From NCBI RefSeq assembly GCF_040807025.1, contig NC_090943.1:6434356-6498355 (forward strand): 64,000 bases of DNA, read 5' to 3'. The position numbers were made by a program, and so were the translations under genes. This document shows positions 11,716-24,499 of the stretch, piece after piece; the first letter of the stretch is position 1, and each line of letters starts with the position of its first letter. The notes below the pieces were generated by a model, which saw nothing but the letters and a program-made list of their open reading frames with translations, was not told the DNA's origin and ran no database searches. This stretch comes from Struthio camelus. Taxonomy: Eukaryota; Chordata; Aves; Struthioniformes; Struthionidae.

Positions 11716-11821
11716 TGTTCTGTTCTGTTCTGTTCTGTTCTTTCCTGTCCTGTCCTGTCCTATCCTATCCTGTCCTATCTTGCCCTTTCCTATCCTTTCC
11801 TTTCCTATCCTATCCTATCCT
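11716..11821 (+). repeat. Degenerate TTCTG/TCCTR pentanucleotide tract
   Basis: About 105 nt of pure pyrimidine-rich pentamers that drift from TGTTC to CTGTC to CTATC. It generates a spurious open frame. Confidence 0.95.
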
Positions 11822-13879
11822 ACATGCTGTCACTGTGTCTAAATGGTTTATGATCACTTTTGTCTTTTACTATGAAGAAAAAGTAAGTACTTTTCTTTTT
11901 ACATCTCTCTCCACATGTTCTGGCCCTCAGGATGATTTTCTTTTACCATCAGCTTTGTATGGATGAAGCCCAGAAGTTATATACTGCTGGTGTTCCAGCT
12001 TGGATTGCATACAGCTCAAACACTTTTGCAGGTCATGCTGAGACGCTATTAAAGGAGACTTTTTTTTTTTCCTCTCTGTTGCCATGCATGCATGTTTTCT
12101 GTGGGTCAAAGGATCCCTTGGATACTCAGTTCAGTGAAGACAGCATTCTGGATTAAATGAGTTACATGTGACAATGCCCCATCAGGAGGGGCTGCCTATG
12201 CTGCCATCTTCTTTGAATCTCTGCTTTTTAAAGGATCTGTTAAACATTAGCTATGGTGCTCCTAACTGGTGGATCTGAGTGTGGAGGTGCTTGGTCCATT
12301 GTTGGTGGATGCTGGTGTCAGTCTGCTGCTGGTGTCAGTTGACTGGTGGCAGTCTTATCTGGGTCTTTAGGAAAGAGAAGGGACTGAGGGGAAAGGCTGG
12401 GCTGAGGAAGGAGCTTGGAGCAAAAACTGCACTGTTATTGAGTTAGCTGTGGCTTCTCCTTTTTGGAAATCTGCTCTAAGACTCGTCGATTCAGCTCACT
12501 TCATAAATAAATAAAGATGTCCAGGCCCATCTGATGTACTTCTGTTTCCATCTCATTCATGCTTCCAGTAGGCTGTAGATCTATTTCATCTGCTCTTCTC
12601 TAGACCACTCCACCTGGTTAGTTTGACGACAACAGAGTGGTGCATTTTTGGCGGAAGAGCACCTGCATAATATGACTCATGATATTTTGCCCAGCCCAGC
12701 AGGAATGGGAGGATATCCAATAGTATCACTGTGCATAATAAATTCATTGATGGGAGGGCTTTAATGTCATCGCTATCAGGTCTACACATGGTCCTGCACT
12801 GTAATAAATAAAGCTTATAGTGCAGAGTTGAGTTGGATGTGGTGGATTAGCATGTGTGAGTGCAAATTGCACTTGTGCATATGTGTAGCTGAATGTTACG
12901 GGCTCTCACTGAGACGAGGAGATGGGTAAAGGGAAGAAAGTGCCCCAAATGACTTGATGCTATAATTATGGGAAAGAAGATTTCCCCATAGCCAAGGGGA
13001 GAGAAAGGGAGGGTCAGCAAGGCTAAGTGGATGGTGAGGATCAAATGGAGATAGCAAGCCTTAGCCTGAAGAGAAGATGCAAGATATGAAGAAAGTGCTA
13101 ATCAAGGCATCAAGGCAGTGCCATCTGTGGTAAGGTGTTGAGGGTGGTAGCGGTGAGCAAGGACAAAATGGGTGGCTGAAGGGTTTGCTGAGGCATTCTG
13201 ATAAATGTCTAAGCCTTCTTCAGGCCCTTCTTCACCAGGCGTGGGAGCTCCTGTGCATACACCCTCACTTAGAGTACACCTCACCAGAATCTTCAGCCTC
13301 AGCTGCACCCAAAATCTTTGGGGTTAAAAGGTAGCCAAATTATGTAAAAAGATAAGCTAGCAGCTCATAAAACCTAGGCAACTCAGATGGCCAGCCCTCC
13401 AAACATGGAATCTGACCAAGACACTGGCTAAAAAGAAGTGAAATTCTCAGTCAATTGGGTTGAAAAGGTCTTTTAGGGTGAAAGTTTTGGAACACTACCC
13501 AGAACATCTGGAGATCTATATAGCAAATAGCATCTGCTTCTGCCGTACTTATTTTCTTCACGTAAAGAGCTAAGGAGCATTGGGTCGGTGTGAACTCAGG
13601 CTCTCCAAGTCCTGGCTTGGGGAAAGTGGGGATTCACTTAATATAAATAGACACTCCATTGTCTCATCTGAGCCGCTCGAGTCCTACACTTCTCAGCACC
13701 AGCACACAAATGACCAGCGGGGTGCTCAGGGCATGCAGGCAGAAGGAAAAATAATACTGTACCAAGACTAGCTGGTCTCTGTAGCCTGAGCGCTTCCAAT
13801 ACGTCCCTATCCACCCCTGGGCGGCATGAAAATCTAGATCCCAGTCTGCTCTTCCCAAGCCAGGAAGCACAAGCCGTTG

Positions 13880-14150
13880 GGAGTGCTTGCTATCGGACAC
13901 CGGGAGAAAGTGCCAGAGCTGCCGCACGGGCGTGCACGCACGCACGCTCGGCCAAAGCCGGCCACCGCCAGCCCCCCCGACACCGCACACCCCTCGCCTC
14001 CTCGTCAGTGGAGAGCTTCTGCTCAGCGCTCGGGGCCGCTCTCGCTCCCAGACCCTCCTCCTCCTCCTCCTCCTCCTCTCCCTTCCCTTCACGCTCGCTA
14101 GCCACGGGGCTGCGACCAGCTCTAGGCAGCCCCCATCGGGACCTACCCAA
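13880..14150. promoter_or_regulatory. GC-rich, CpG-containing patch (possible CpG island)
   Basis: Locally dense CpG (gcacgcacgcacgctcgg, ccgccagc, gctcggggccgctctcgctc) followed by a (CCT)n run at about 14055-14083, in an otherwise AT-balanced region. It could be a promoter or a decayed island. No exon with a donor is obvious beside it. Confidence 0.35.
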
Positions 14151-15094
14151 TAGCCAGCTACAGGCTAAAGAAACACGGGCGGTAGGAAAAGCACATGCAC
14201 AATTCAGGAAGCTTCCACAGCTGCCCGTGGAGAAAATAGATAAATACAGACTGCTCGTCAGAAGACTGTGAAATACGAAAGTCCTACTTGAACCCGGTTG
14301 TTCCATCTTAACGCTCCGTTTCTGCATTGTTTGTGGCTGACGGAAACCAAACACGTTTCCATCTGTGTGGTAACTTACAGGCTTACAATTTCCGTGTAGA
14401 AAACGTTTCAGAGCCAACGGCAGTTACAAAGGCCAACTGTGAAACAGTAGGGGAAAAAAAAAAAAAAAACCAAAAAACCAACACCATTTATTATTCACAT
14501 ATTGCATTACAAGTGTCTCTTATCAAACGCAAAGTATAATTTATATTATTCATGTAGAAAGTCAAATGAAACACCACATAGAAACAACACCTAAACATGA
14601 GTTACATGGTTTCAGTGACATCCTGATCAAACGTCGAGGCTTGGATCGAAGAGAAGGCTGACAACCCAAGCAAACAGTGCAGGAGGGACAGGTCGCCGCT
14701 CGCTTGCCTAGTATACCGCTCTACTGGCAGTTCTTTATTGCTGTAAAACACAACAGGGATGGTTCCACGTGTACCAGTTTGCAAAGGACTTGGAAATACG
14801 TCAGGGAGGATTCGCACAGGAGCCAGGCATCACAGACCGGGTTTCCAGAACAATTTGAAGTGCGTATTTTCCAAACGCTGCGTGACGCCAAATTCCTCTC
14901 CCTCTGACCATCAACAGCTTAGGGCATCATCTGAAAGATCCGTTTCCAGACAGCAATGCCTCATTCTTCTGCTTTAAGAACAGACTAGGACTAGTCTAGA
15001 ACTTTACCAAATTCCTGTTTATTCCTCATTCACTCTCTGAACATCTGCCGATACCTTCTCCAAGTCTATTCCATGCCCTAATAGCTTTCTCACT

Positions 15095-16720
15095 TGGACA
15101 AAGTTTCCAGGCTCATGTTGCTGGAGACAGGAGATAAAAGAGAAGGAGATGATGATCCTAGTTTCTTCCTTCTTTCTTTTTGCCTTAAATTAGCAGAGTT
15201 AAGATTTTCTCCAGCTGGAGCAGTCCCTCTAACCTGGACACAGAATGTACAATCTCCAAATGCAAACCGCAGAGGGAGATACAGGAAGGTCATTGGTGCC
15301 CTGACCGCCCTTGGTGCCAGCACAGTGCTGGGTTGCCTTTGATTATAGCTGCTTGCGGGACCAGCTAGAAGTATGTGGTCTCTGTGTGCTCTTTGTCTTG
15401 GCCACCGCCATTTACTTTTACGTGTCCATTTTCAGAGCTGCTGTTGGCATTTTCACAGGGCCTAATGAAAGGGAAAACAGTCAGAAAGCAGACAAAGACC
15501 CATTCTGACTTGACAAGAGCTTTCTCCAACGGGCCCAGGGAAGAAGGATGTGTAGCCTTCGGGCAACTTCCTTCCCGTTCATCACTCACTCCCTGAGAGG
15601 CTGTGGACACCCTTGTCCAAGGAGGCCAACTAAAGCGCTGGGGTGCAATTCAGCCACATTTCATGGGGAGTGGGGAGCAGGGCAGTAGGTGATATCTAAA
15701 GCTGGAGGGCACAGCTATGCGGCATCGGCCTTTCCCTGGGGAGGGCGGGGGGAGACAAGGGACGTGTGGGCTCCTCCTGGAGTCCCTCTGTTTTTTGGGC
15801 ATGAAGGAAGGCGTGACCACCGTGGGTCTGAGATACACCTTTGGCCTTGGCTACAGGGGCAAACGGCCCGAGCCACTATTGCACAAGAGGCTCCCGTCAG
15901 CACGCTTTCTGGAATGACAATCACATTTACTTGGCACACTTGTGTTTGGTCTCAGAGGAGCATCGCTCTCAGGAAGGACATGGACTGTTACCTCCAGGAG
16001 CACTGGGGCAGTTGGGGTACTCACCTGCACCGGGGGTCAGCTGCCTTCATGTTATCTGCCAGCTCTGTACCAAGGTCCCCAAAATACAGCTGAGGTAAAT
16101 ATTAGCCCGGCCACACCACGGCTGCCAGTGGCATGCAATAAACTACAGGACAGGATGACCGTTTGAGTGACCCATTGCATCCGCCTCCCAAGAGAGTCTC
16201 CTTGATGAAGTGGTGCTCCCAGTCCACAGGCGAGAACATGGAGCACTGTTTGTGTGCCCCACTCATTCCCCAGGGGACGATGAGGTTCAGCTGCTCGTCT
16301 TCAGTCAGGTTGGGGTCGACTGCCCAGATCGAGCTGGTGTTGCAGTAATGAGGTATGCCCACAACTATGATTGTGACCTGACCAATCGTTGGGAAAAGAT
16401 TAAGAAATATTGCCTGGGGGGGTGGGAGGGCAGCTCTACCAGCCATTTCTGAAATAGTCCAAACTCCCCTGGAGCACTTAGCTCCAGACTCCTATGATGA
16501 CGACTCCTATGATCAGGCTGTACTAGAATACTTCGAGTAAACAGACTAATGTTGATGTTTAGACTTCATAATCACTAAGCCCCTAATTTGATGTGATAAA
16601 GTACGTGCTTCTATCAGCATATTTCCCATCAGCCCTATCAACGGCCTGCTGGCATCCTCTGGGATGCACTTTGCCACCTGTAATTCCCTCTCTGATTCCA
16701 GGGCAAGAGGAAAGGTGCCA
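15095..16720 (-). pseudogene. Inverted, internally deleted SLC22A13 copy
   Basis: Read on the minus strand this copy contains the 5' flank (16720-16530), an exon 1 relic (about 16500-16220), a scrap of intron 1, then a direct junction at about 16062-16073 to the end of exon 9, intron 9, exon 10 (15461-15365) and 3' flank to about 15095. The start ATG is destroyed, the second half of exon 1 and everything from intron 1 to late exon 9 is missing, and the frame reads VDWEHHFIKE where the intact copy has VDWD. It cannot encode a transporter. The exon 10 and intron 9 part is almost identical to the intact gene while the exon 1 part has diverged, which points to conversion or unequal exchange after duplication. 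Confidence 0.9.
15365..15461 (-). pseudogene. Exon 10 copy in inverted pseudogene
   Basis: The translation is identical to exon 10 of the intact gene, including the HTETTYF end and stop. The acceptor is also preserved. With no upstream coding exons left, selection on this copy is unlikely, so the identity is best explained by recent conversion. Confidence 0.85.
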
Positions 16721-19700
16721 GAGCACTGCTGCTCTTGGGGACAGCATGAGGGCAGCTCATAGAATCACACAGAATTACAAAATGGTTGAGGTTGGAAGGG
16801 ACCTCTGGAGATCATCTAGTCCAACCCCCTCAAGCAGGGTCACCTAGAGCACGTTGCCCAGGATCACGGCCAGACAAGTTTTGAATATCTCCAGGTAGAG
16901 AGACTCCACAGGCTCTCTGGGCAACCTCTCCCAGTGCTCAGTCACCCTTACAGTAAAGAAGTTTTTCCTCATGTTCAGGCAGAACTTCCTGTTTGTGCCT
17001 ATTGCTTCTCCTCCTACTGCTGGGCACCACTGGGAAGAGTCTGGCCCCAACCTCTTTACAGTTCATCTTGTCTCAGCCTGGCATATCTCCCCAAGCCTCC
17101 TGAAGGCAGCTGTGCTGCAGTGCTTGAGGTCTTTCTCACAGACGAGAGACTATGATCACCCAGAGGAGGGCTTGGACCTGGGTTCTGGAGTTGCACCCAG
17201 GCATTAGAGGAGGAAACAGGAGGCTGAGCTGAGGAAAGTGGTTCAGGAGCCCGGGGCTGGGTCCCTGCTCTGCCATGGCCTCCCACTGCAGTCCCTGGCA
17301 GGTCCCCGTGGTGCTTAGAACTGCTGCTTGCCTGCTGACATGTGCCCATAGACATGACCTTAGCAGTGCTGAATCCACCCTCACGTGCTACTCCCCGCCC
17401 TGGATCACCCCAAAGCTGAACGTCTGGACTGTGGGACTAAGCACCCCGCAAGGTTGAGATGGCTCGTTAGAGGCTGAGCACCTGGCACTTACACAGGACA
17501 GTGAGGGCATGGGATGCATTTTCCATTTCTGAAGCATATTGTACCACTTACTGTACAGTCTTTTACTGGACCTGCTGTGTTGGCTGCTTGAACTGCAGAA
17601 ATGACTGAGTTACTCTTTGCCAGAGACGTGTTTCCCCGTTGTGCCCTCTCCTTGTCTCCCTTCAGGGACACCCCCTTTCAGAGAAGTGCTGCCATCGCCT
17701 TGTGTACCAGGGCAGACAGCAGGTTTGCAGTTTCTCATTCACACCTGTTGAACCCCCTCCATTTCAAATCACTCTATTCTGAAGCTCTATTCTATCACTC
17801 ATCTGAAGCAAGGAAATAAGTTTTGTGGGTACTCTGGGGTGCATGAAAAAATCATTTTCTCGTGACAAAGTAGTGCTACCTAGAAATTTTCTAAAGTGGG
17901 GAGAAGCAAACTGAGTAAATTTTCTGCCCTTATTAATGGCTCAATAGATATGTAGCCCATTCTAGTGACTGTGAGAAAGAAGAGCAGCAAAGTACTTCTC
18001 CTCTGGACCATGAAATAAGTCTGGTAGACAAGTGAACTTGGTCTTGACTTGTGTCCCAAACCATTGGTTCTCATTTGCCCCAGACAGAAGCACTGAGCAG
18101 TTGCAAAATCAGATCTAAACTACAGCAATATTTTGCAGAGAATCCTAAAACAGATTTGAGTTAAAAAAAAAAACACACTACTCACACATACATGCCAAGG
18201 GTACAGGGTTTGGGGGTAAGAAATGATACCTGGTTTTGCTTGAGGTTCTGAGGTCACTCAGAAGCGGAATCTGATTTGATTTTTGCTGCATGTCTGAGCT
18301 GTTTCCTGGATAGACTCTATTTACCCTCAGAAACTAGAAAGATGAATTGTTCTTAGTGTAGGAAATTCCATATACAATTTGGCAGAAGTCTCCTGGCTGC
18401 TTTCACCAGGGTAATAAGAACCATTCACCAAACACTTCCCTCCCACTCCTCAGCCGCCAGCATCTCCTATGGCAAAGAGGCCACTTTTGACTATAGGAAC
18501 TCTCTGGGGAGAACTCAGACATTCCTGGAGTCTCATGCACTAATGCAGACTTGACTCCTTGAGGCTTTTCTTTCTTATACCACCAGACAGGCTCTTCTGA
18601 AGCTCTGGGAAAGCTTCTGTCCCCTGCTCTAAACTCTGTAACTTTAAGATGACACTTCTTGTTGGCAGAGATCATTCTTATGACTCTCTTCACCTCATGA
18701 TGATGTCTGAGGCTGAGTCCATCAATCCCAGCAAGGCTGGGATCTTCATGGGACAAAGACTAGGTCACCCCTGCAAATTTCTGCTTGCTGGAGCCTCACT
18801 GCTAGGTTTTTTGCTTATTCTTTTTAGTCACTGGCTGGCAGTTTTGCCTGGGTGGATTGCTGATGTTTGCAGAGCCTCTTGAAAATGGAAATCCCACTGA
18901 AGTCAGTGATTCCCAAGGAAGATGTGGATGAACAGCTGCAAAGCCTTCACATCCCATGGGCAGATCTAGGACCACGGTAGGGAGAGGCAGCATCCAAGGG
19001 AGTTAGTATTTGAAAGAGAGGACCCATTGCCCAGGAGGAAGGCTGATACAGACAGTAGGGCATCATTGCAGTAATTCAGACACTTGGCTGGGAGGCCCAT
19101 TTGGACCCCTTCATGCTGGGTGAAGGGGATGCTAAACCTTAGCTGAGGGAGAGTGCCCCTTAACTGGGATTTGTACACTGTGAGCCAGGAGGAAGAGAAG
19201 AGTGATGAAGGGTAAAATGGTCTGGGAAGCAAATGGCTGCATCCTACTGCAAATGCTGGGCAATGTTCCTCCCCACCTTTCTCCATGCGCTCACCCTTAC
19301 AGGTAAAAACAGACTCAAGATGAGGCGAACAGCACTGCATGTGGATGTAGCTGTGCCCGCGCCTGTAAAGGTACAGCTGGAGGGAATCACAAACAGAATG
19401 GATTCATACCAGCCAGCTTTTGTGCTTGTGCATTTTGGCTTTCCCTCTGCCAGCAAAGAAGTCAAGTTTATGGGCATATGCTGGTGACGACTTGGTCTGG
19501 GATGTCACTCAGTGTGTCCTTGACACAGGTGAATAGGCACCCGCCCTTCCTACTTGTTTCAATAGGAGCTGCTTAACCTCTTCAAGCCTTTAGGTCTCAG
19601 TTCCCCGCTCCTAAACACAGCATGACCAGGTTTCCTGTCTTAGGCAGGGCTGTAACCTGGCAGCACCTCTGTCCCCAGTCATTTGCCCCATTGCAGGCTA

Positions 19701-21486
19701 GAGACTGACCTCAGCATCTAATGAGTTATGTAGCTTTCAAGGGCATCTCTCTTTTCCCCTAATTTGTATTGATTTAGCAGTCTCTCTGTAGAGAGCACTG
19801 ACACACTGCTTTGCAGCAGATGTAGTCATTAAGCAGTGTTGTTCTTCCAGCAGATCTAACAGAAACAGTATATAGTTCAGTACTGAAAAGGCAAGGAGGT
19901 TTTTTAAAATTTTTTCTTTAATTGCTTTAACATCTTTATGCTTTTTTTTAACAGGCAGCTGATTAAAAGAGGTGAAAGGATAACCTCCATGAGCCTTTTC
20001 ATAACACGTATATTCTTACATTGACTCTGAGATTTCTGTTGACCTCATTTATCATTGATTAGTATAATTGTTAACCCCTCTAACATTTATATTGCTGCAG
20101 CAAAGGGTGGCCAGGGAAGGTCAGGGCTCCACTGCACTAAGAGTGCAGAGGAGCAAATGCCCTAACGCCCTAGGGCTTTGAGAGACCTAAGTTCCCTTTC
20201 CTCCTCTGCCCTTCCTACCAAGTGACGTTGGCAAGGACGTTTCACTTATCTTTGCTCATTGTTTTACAAGGAGAATAATGATGCTGACCTCCCATGTGAA
20301 GTGATTTTTCAGTCTACTGAAGGAAAAATATAATAAGAGTAGTGAGATATTATTGGTAGGCGTAAGCAAGCCGTACAGTGAAGGGGTAGATGGTGTTTTG
20401 GGTAGAATTCAGCTCTAGATGTCTACATGTAGTTGTCTATATGTGAACTAGACAACCACGGTCTCATTGTAGTCAATGGAGATCAATCAATACAGTCAAT
20501 GGAGTCTAGAGAGCTGTTTAGCTTTTCAGATGCAGTTGTCTATTTTAGGGTGAGCTGAAACACTGTTCAGGCAGTACTAACTGTACTTATGAACTCCCCA
20601 TTGGCTATGATGCGGGGGCAGACATCTGGTTTAGATTTAAATGCTAATATTGCAGACAACCAAACCTAATCTGGAGCTCAGTCTTCACCCTTCTGCTTTT
20701 GCCTGTTGCATTTTTCTAGTGCACTTGTGGCCTAGAATTCAGTTCCTTCCAAGTAACAGCATTCGCTCTTCATTCTAATTTCTAGTTCTTGATGAGTTTG
20801 TTGCTCACGGCTGCTTGCTGATTCAACCTCTTTGGAGGTCTCTCTCCCCTCTGCCATGCAGACACTGGCCATGCAGACATCCTCTGAGGGTTCTCAGCAG
20901 CATATCATGTGGAAGACCTCCTCCAGGTGTAGAGAAAGGGGTGCTGGTCCCACTGGAGAGATTAAGCTCTCCTTGGCGATTCCTTGCAATGAAGCTAATT
21001 TTTGTGATGGTTTTTTTGGGGAACTGAGCACTGACCCACTATGACCAAGATGGAGATCTAAAATTTAACTCCTTAAGCCATTATTAAATCACGCCTTGTA
21101 CAATGGAATTCTTCTTGTTCCAGAGGAGTGAGGGATTTCTAAGCTGATCTCATGAAGCAACCTTCGTCCCATATCACCTCACTTCTACTGCAGTGGTGGG
21201 TGCTTTTCTCTCTTCTTTTGTCAACTGTGTAAAGAACTCCTGGTCTACAAAGCCATCATTTAACACACTCGGATTTGCAGAGGAGTGACTTTCATGAACT
21301 GCTTTGGCTTCCAATGTTTTTCTGCCCCTATCTATTTTTGTAGGAGCCTCCTGGCCCCTTTTGGCTGAATGAACATTCAAGGGATCAAAGACATCCTGAT
21401 TAGGGATTTCAGAAATATGGCTGGTGAACATGGACAATAATGGAAAACTACTTTCCTGTGTAGAGATATGCTTCTTGCTTGAGCCT
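16721..21486. other. Intergenic region between transporter pseudogene and LIM gene 3' end
   Basis: 4.8 kb. Contains the CR1 element at about 16757-17075. The stretch 17.1-21.1 kb shows no gene that I can support. The interval 21174-21486 is probably the LIM gene 3' UTR, and it holds an alternative open frame treated separately. Confidence 0.6.
16757..17075 (-). mobile_element. CR1 LINE 3' end (antisense)
   Basis: On the + strand it begins tcatagaatcacacagaatt and continues ttggaagggacctctggaga, then accccctcaagcagggtcac, cacagtaaagaagtttttcc and agtctggcccc. This is the reverse complement of the avian CR1 3' end, whose sense strand ends in copies of ATTCTATGA. It is a 5'-truncated, non-autonomous copy of about 320 nt. 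CR1 supports a bird, or at least a sauropsid, as the source. Confidence 0.95.
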
Positions 21487-24400
21487 TCAGTACTTGAGAC
21501 CAAATCCAAATGGATCTTCTGCAGCCTTTGTAGTCTGGGACTGTGGATCAAACTGCTGCAGCAGTTCACAGGTCTGAAGCCCTTCAGGGTCAGTGACAAT
21601 CTCATCCTTTCCAGTGAGAAAGGAGATGCTGGAGGTGCCCCACAGTGTTGGTGAGACATTTTTTTCTGCTGGGATTTCCTGGCACAGTTCTGAAGAATTT
21701 GCATCGAAGCAAGGTAGAGTTCCTGTCTGTGAATTTTGCAAGTCCAAATGTGGGGAAGTTTTACTTGCTATGCTGTGAAAATCTTGTCTTTTGTCTTCTA
21801 TAGATAACAAAAGGGTATTGTCCTCCAGATCTCTGTTGTCTAACTGAAACTCAGCTTCCTTGAGTAACTCTCCTAAGTGGCTTGATGAAAAAACTGTTCC
21901 AGCCTCGAGCCTTGTGTCCTCGATATCGAAACTCACCAAGCTTTGAATTTCCAGTGGATGAGCACCTTGTTGACTTCTTTCCCTGATGAGATCTTTGTTA
22001 ATATCAGCGGTTGGCACAAACTCTGGAGGAGGAAGTAGAGGGTTTTTCCCACCTTCCAAGGTTACTGCAGATTCTTTCTGGTTTTCCTTTGCTGGCAATA
22101 GAGAGGACCAATTGTCCTGTTGCTGCTGAACCTGCCTTTTTGAAGCTGATTGTTCATGAATGTCAAGTTCCATTACCTCATGTTTATCAATGCGTGAAAT
22201 GCTTGCATCAGGAGCTAACAACAGGTCATTGATCTCTTTATTGTCAGTGCTGTCCGAGCAGCCTTCTGAGCTCTCCTGTGTCTCTTTAGGCATGACCTCC
22301 ATCTTCCCTGGCTGTGACAGCTGATTGTTCTCGGAGGCCTTTTGCTTGGCTTGGCTGGAGGAGCTGAGGAGGCCCTGGGGCTCTTCCTGCTTGTCTTCAG
22401 GATTTGTTTGTTCTGAGGATCTTTCAGGATTTTCTTGTTGATTCTGCTTCTTCTCTGAGGAGTAACCAAACAAAGTGACAAAAGCTGACTGGGGTTTACT
22501 GGGTTTCCTTTCAGTTGTTGTTTCCTTCTTGAGAGTGCTACCTTTGTCTTCAGAACCAAAAAGCGTAGTGAAGGGATTTTTCCCAAGCCTAAAACCTTTA
22601 CCCAGCATCTCTTTCCTGGCTTGACTGTTTCTGCTCTCTTTGCTTTGGGCACCGGGCCTCGATGTATGCACAGTACTTTCCCCTGGGAGTTTCAGATCTG
22701 TTTTCCCTTTGTCCACTGGATGACTTCTAGATTTTTCTGAGGATGCATTCAATTTGGAAGTGTCTAATTTCTTGGATGATTGCTTAGAAATGTGAATGGT
22801 ATTTGTGCTAAGATCATCACTGAGATCCTTAGACTTGAATTTTGTGTTATCTAATTTGCTGACTTCATCATGTGAGGGCCAAGGGACACTGGCTGTGTTC
22901 AGAGACATGTCTGCTGATATTGGAAAATGCTTGGCAGATGATTTTCCATCATGTATTGAGATATCTCCATAAGGGTTATTTGTCAGTGGGCCATACATGG
23001 TCTGAAGTTCTCCTTCTTGTACACAGGACATATTGTGGTCATCTGTTATCTCTGGTAAGCCAGGTGAAGAGACTCTATTCTTCTCCGGCTTATTTTCCTG
23101 ACGTGTATGCTCAGGACTACCTTCTTCCAGAAACCCTGATACACTTATTGGCGTCATTTCTTTTGTCTTCCCAAATTCTGCCACTTTACTCTCAACCTCA
23201 GGCAAATGACCTACACTGGGTGGCTGTGTATTCTCCTCCAGAGGTGCTGGTATCAGTTTTCCAGGAAACTCATTGGTGTTTGCCTTTGATTTCTCATTCA
23301 CCAGCTCGGCTGGCCCAGCTGATGCCGTCAGTCCTCCAGGCTCTAGGGAACCACATGCTACATAAGGGGTCACTGACACACTAGAGAGGCAGGAGGTTTT
23401 GGCTTCAGCTTCATAGTCAGGGAGAACAGCACCCTCAGCTCCAAGTTTTGGCACCATATTTGTGGTGTTTCTGGTTTCAGGCTCTCCTGGCACACAGATG
23501 GACAGTGGGTTGTTCCTTCTCTCTTTGAGGTGATGCTTGTCTTCTGCAGCAGCTGGGGTGCCTACAATCAGTTCAGGCCTGTCATCTGTCACTGGTGTTG
23601 TGCCTGCTTCACTGGATATGCTCAAAGGGGAAAGAGTCCCACAGACCTCATTTTCCTCTGCTGGGAGCTCTGCTGTGGTGAGGTTGCAGCCCCCAGTGGC
23701 AGCCAGGTACATCCAGTTAGTGGGTTTAGTGCTCTGAAGCGTGGCAGGATGCAAAATGAATGATCTGTGAGCAAGAGATTTAACAGGTCGCAGGACTGCG
23801 GATGAGGAGGCAGAGACAGACCCTCTCTTCAGCTGGGGTTTGCTCTGCTGGAACATAGCAACTCGCTCAGAGACCTTGCCCCCTGGTTTCCCTTTGGGTA
23901 TGTTCCCATCCGTGATCACCGGCTTCTTTTTGTTACCTCTCTGTTCTCCTGGCTTAGGCCAGGAACAAGCTTGCTCTCTCTTTTCAGGACAAGTGAGCCC
24001 AGGTAAGAAGCTTCCCTTCTTCAGAGCTGTCTCTGCTATTGGTTTTCCCTCCTGACTGCTGAGCATCATCCTGCCCACTCCGCTGCCCACAGCCTGGCAG
24101 ATTTGCAAACTCGGTGCAATCTTCTTCCAGGAACACACTCCATTTCCATGCTTTCCATCTACAGCCCCCAAGGCTGTTTCTGAAGGCGGCCAGTTGGTTC
24201 TTAGCTTGTTTCCTAAGAGGACAGACCTGCTGCTCAGCTCTTGTTTTTGCTCAGCCAGCTGCAAGCTGCACCGTCCTGCAAAGGATGTGGGTTTCTCTCT
24301 TGCTTCGGTTTTCTTTTCGGCCCTATTATGCCAGTACTGGGGCTGTGGTCCTCTGCCTGCCATTGCCACTCTTTGGACCTGATGGTCTACTAGCTGGTGC

Positions 24401-24499
24401 TCTAGCCTTCTTGTCTCGCTTCTGCTTTTCACTTCAGCCATTTGCTTGTAGTGGAGCTGGCAGTAAAACACTCCGTGGAGGGCAGCATAGTTTTGCAAG
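21487..24499 (-). CDS. LIM gene terminal exon: second half of LIM domain plus long disordered tail
   Basis: Acceptor atgtgtgttttccag. With the previous exon's AG, the first base makes Ser, giving KLS-LQNYAALHGVFYCQLHYKQ, the second zinc finger of the LIM domain (C-x2-H). About 970 further residues are rich in Ser, Glu, Lys and Pro with no membrane segment or other recognised domain. Two related motifs, NPFTTLFG and SAFVTLFG, lie about 30 residues apart near residues 640-680 of this exon. The frame stops at 21487-21489 after DPFGFGLKY. The frame shifted by one base stays open to 21174. The open frame extended upstream to 24510 is intronic. An unbroken 3 kb ORF argues strongly for real coding sequence. 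Confidence 0.9.

Larger units (their letters stand above)
11281..15094. other. Spacer between inverted SLC22A13 arms
   Basis: 3.8 kb with no supported gene. It contains a pyrimidine pentanucleotide tract (11716-11821), AATAAA motifs at 12506-12515 that could serve as distal poly(A) signals for the + strand transporter, a GC-rich CpG-containing patch (about 13880-14150) and a poly(A) run at about 14455-14470. Open frames here are short and lack splice or homology support. Confidence 0.6.

Noticed and set aside
11658-11966. 102-codon + strand frame rich in Ser/Cys/Pro
   Set aside because: Produced by the pyrimidine pentanucleotide tract.
15095-16720. Second functional SLC22A13 gene on the minus strand
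   Set aside because: The start codon is lost and exons 2-8 with most of exon 9 are absent.
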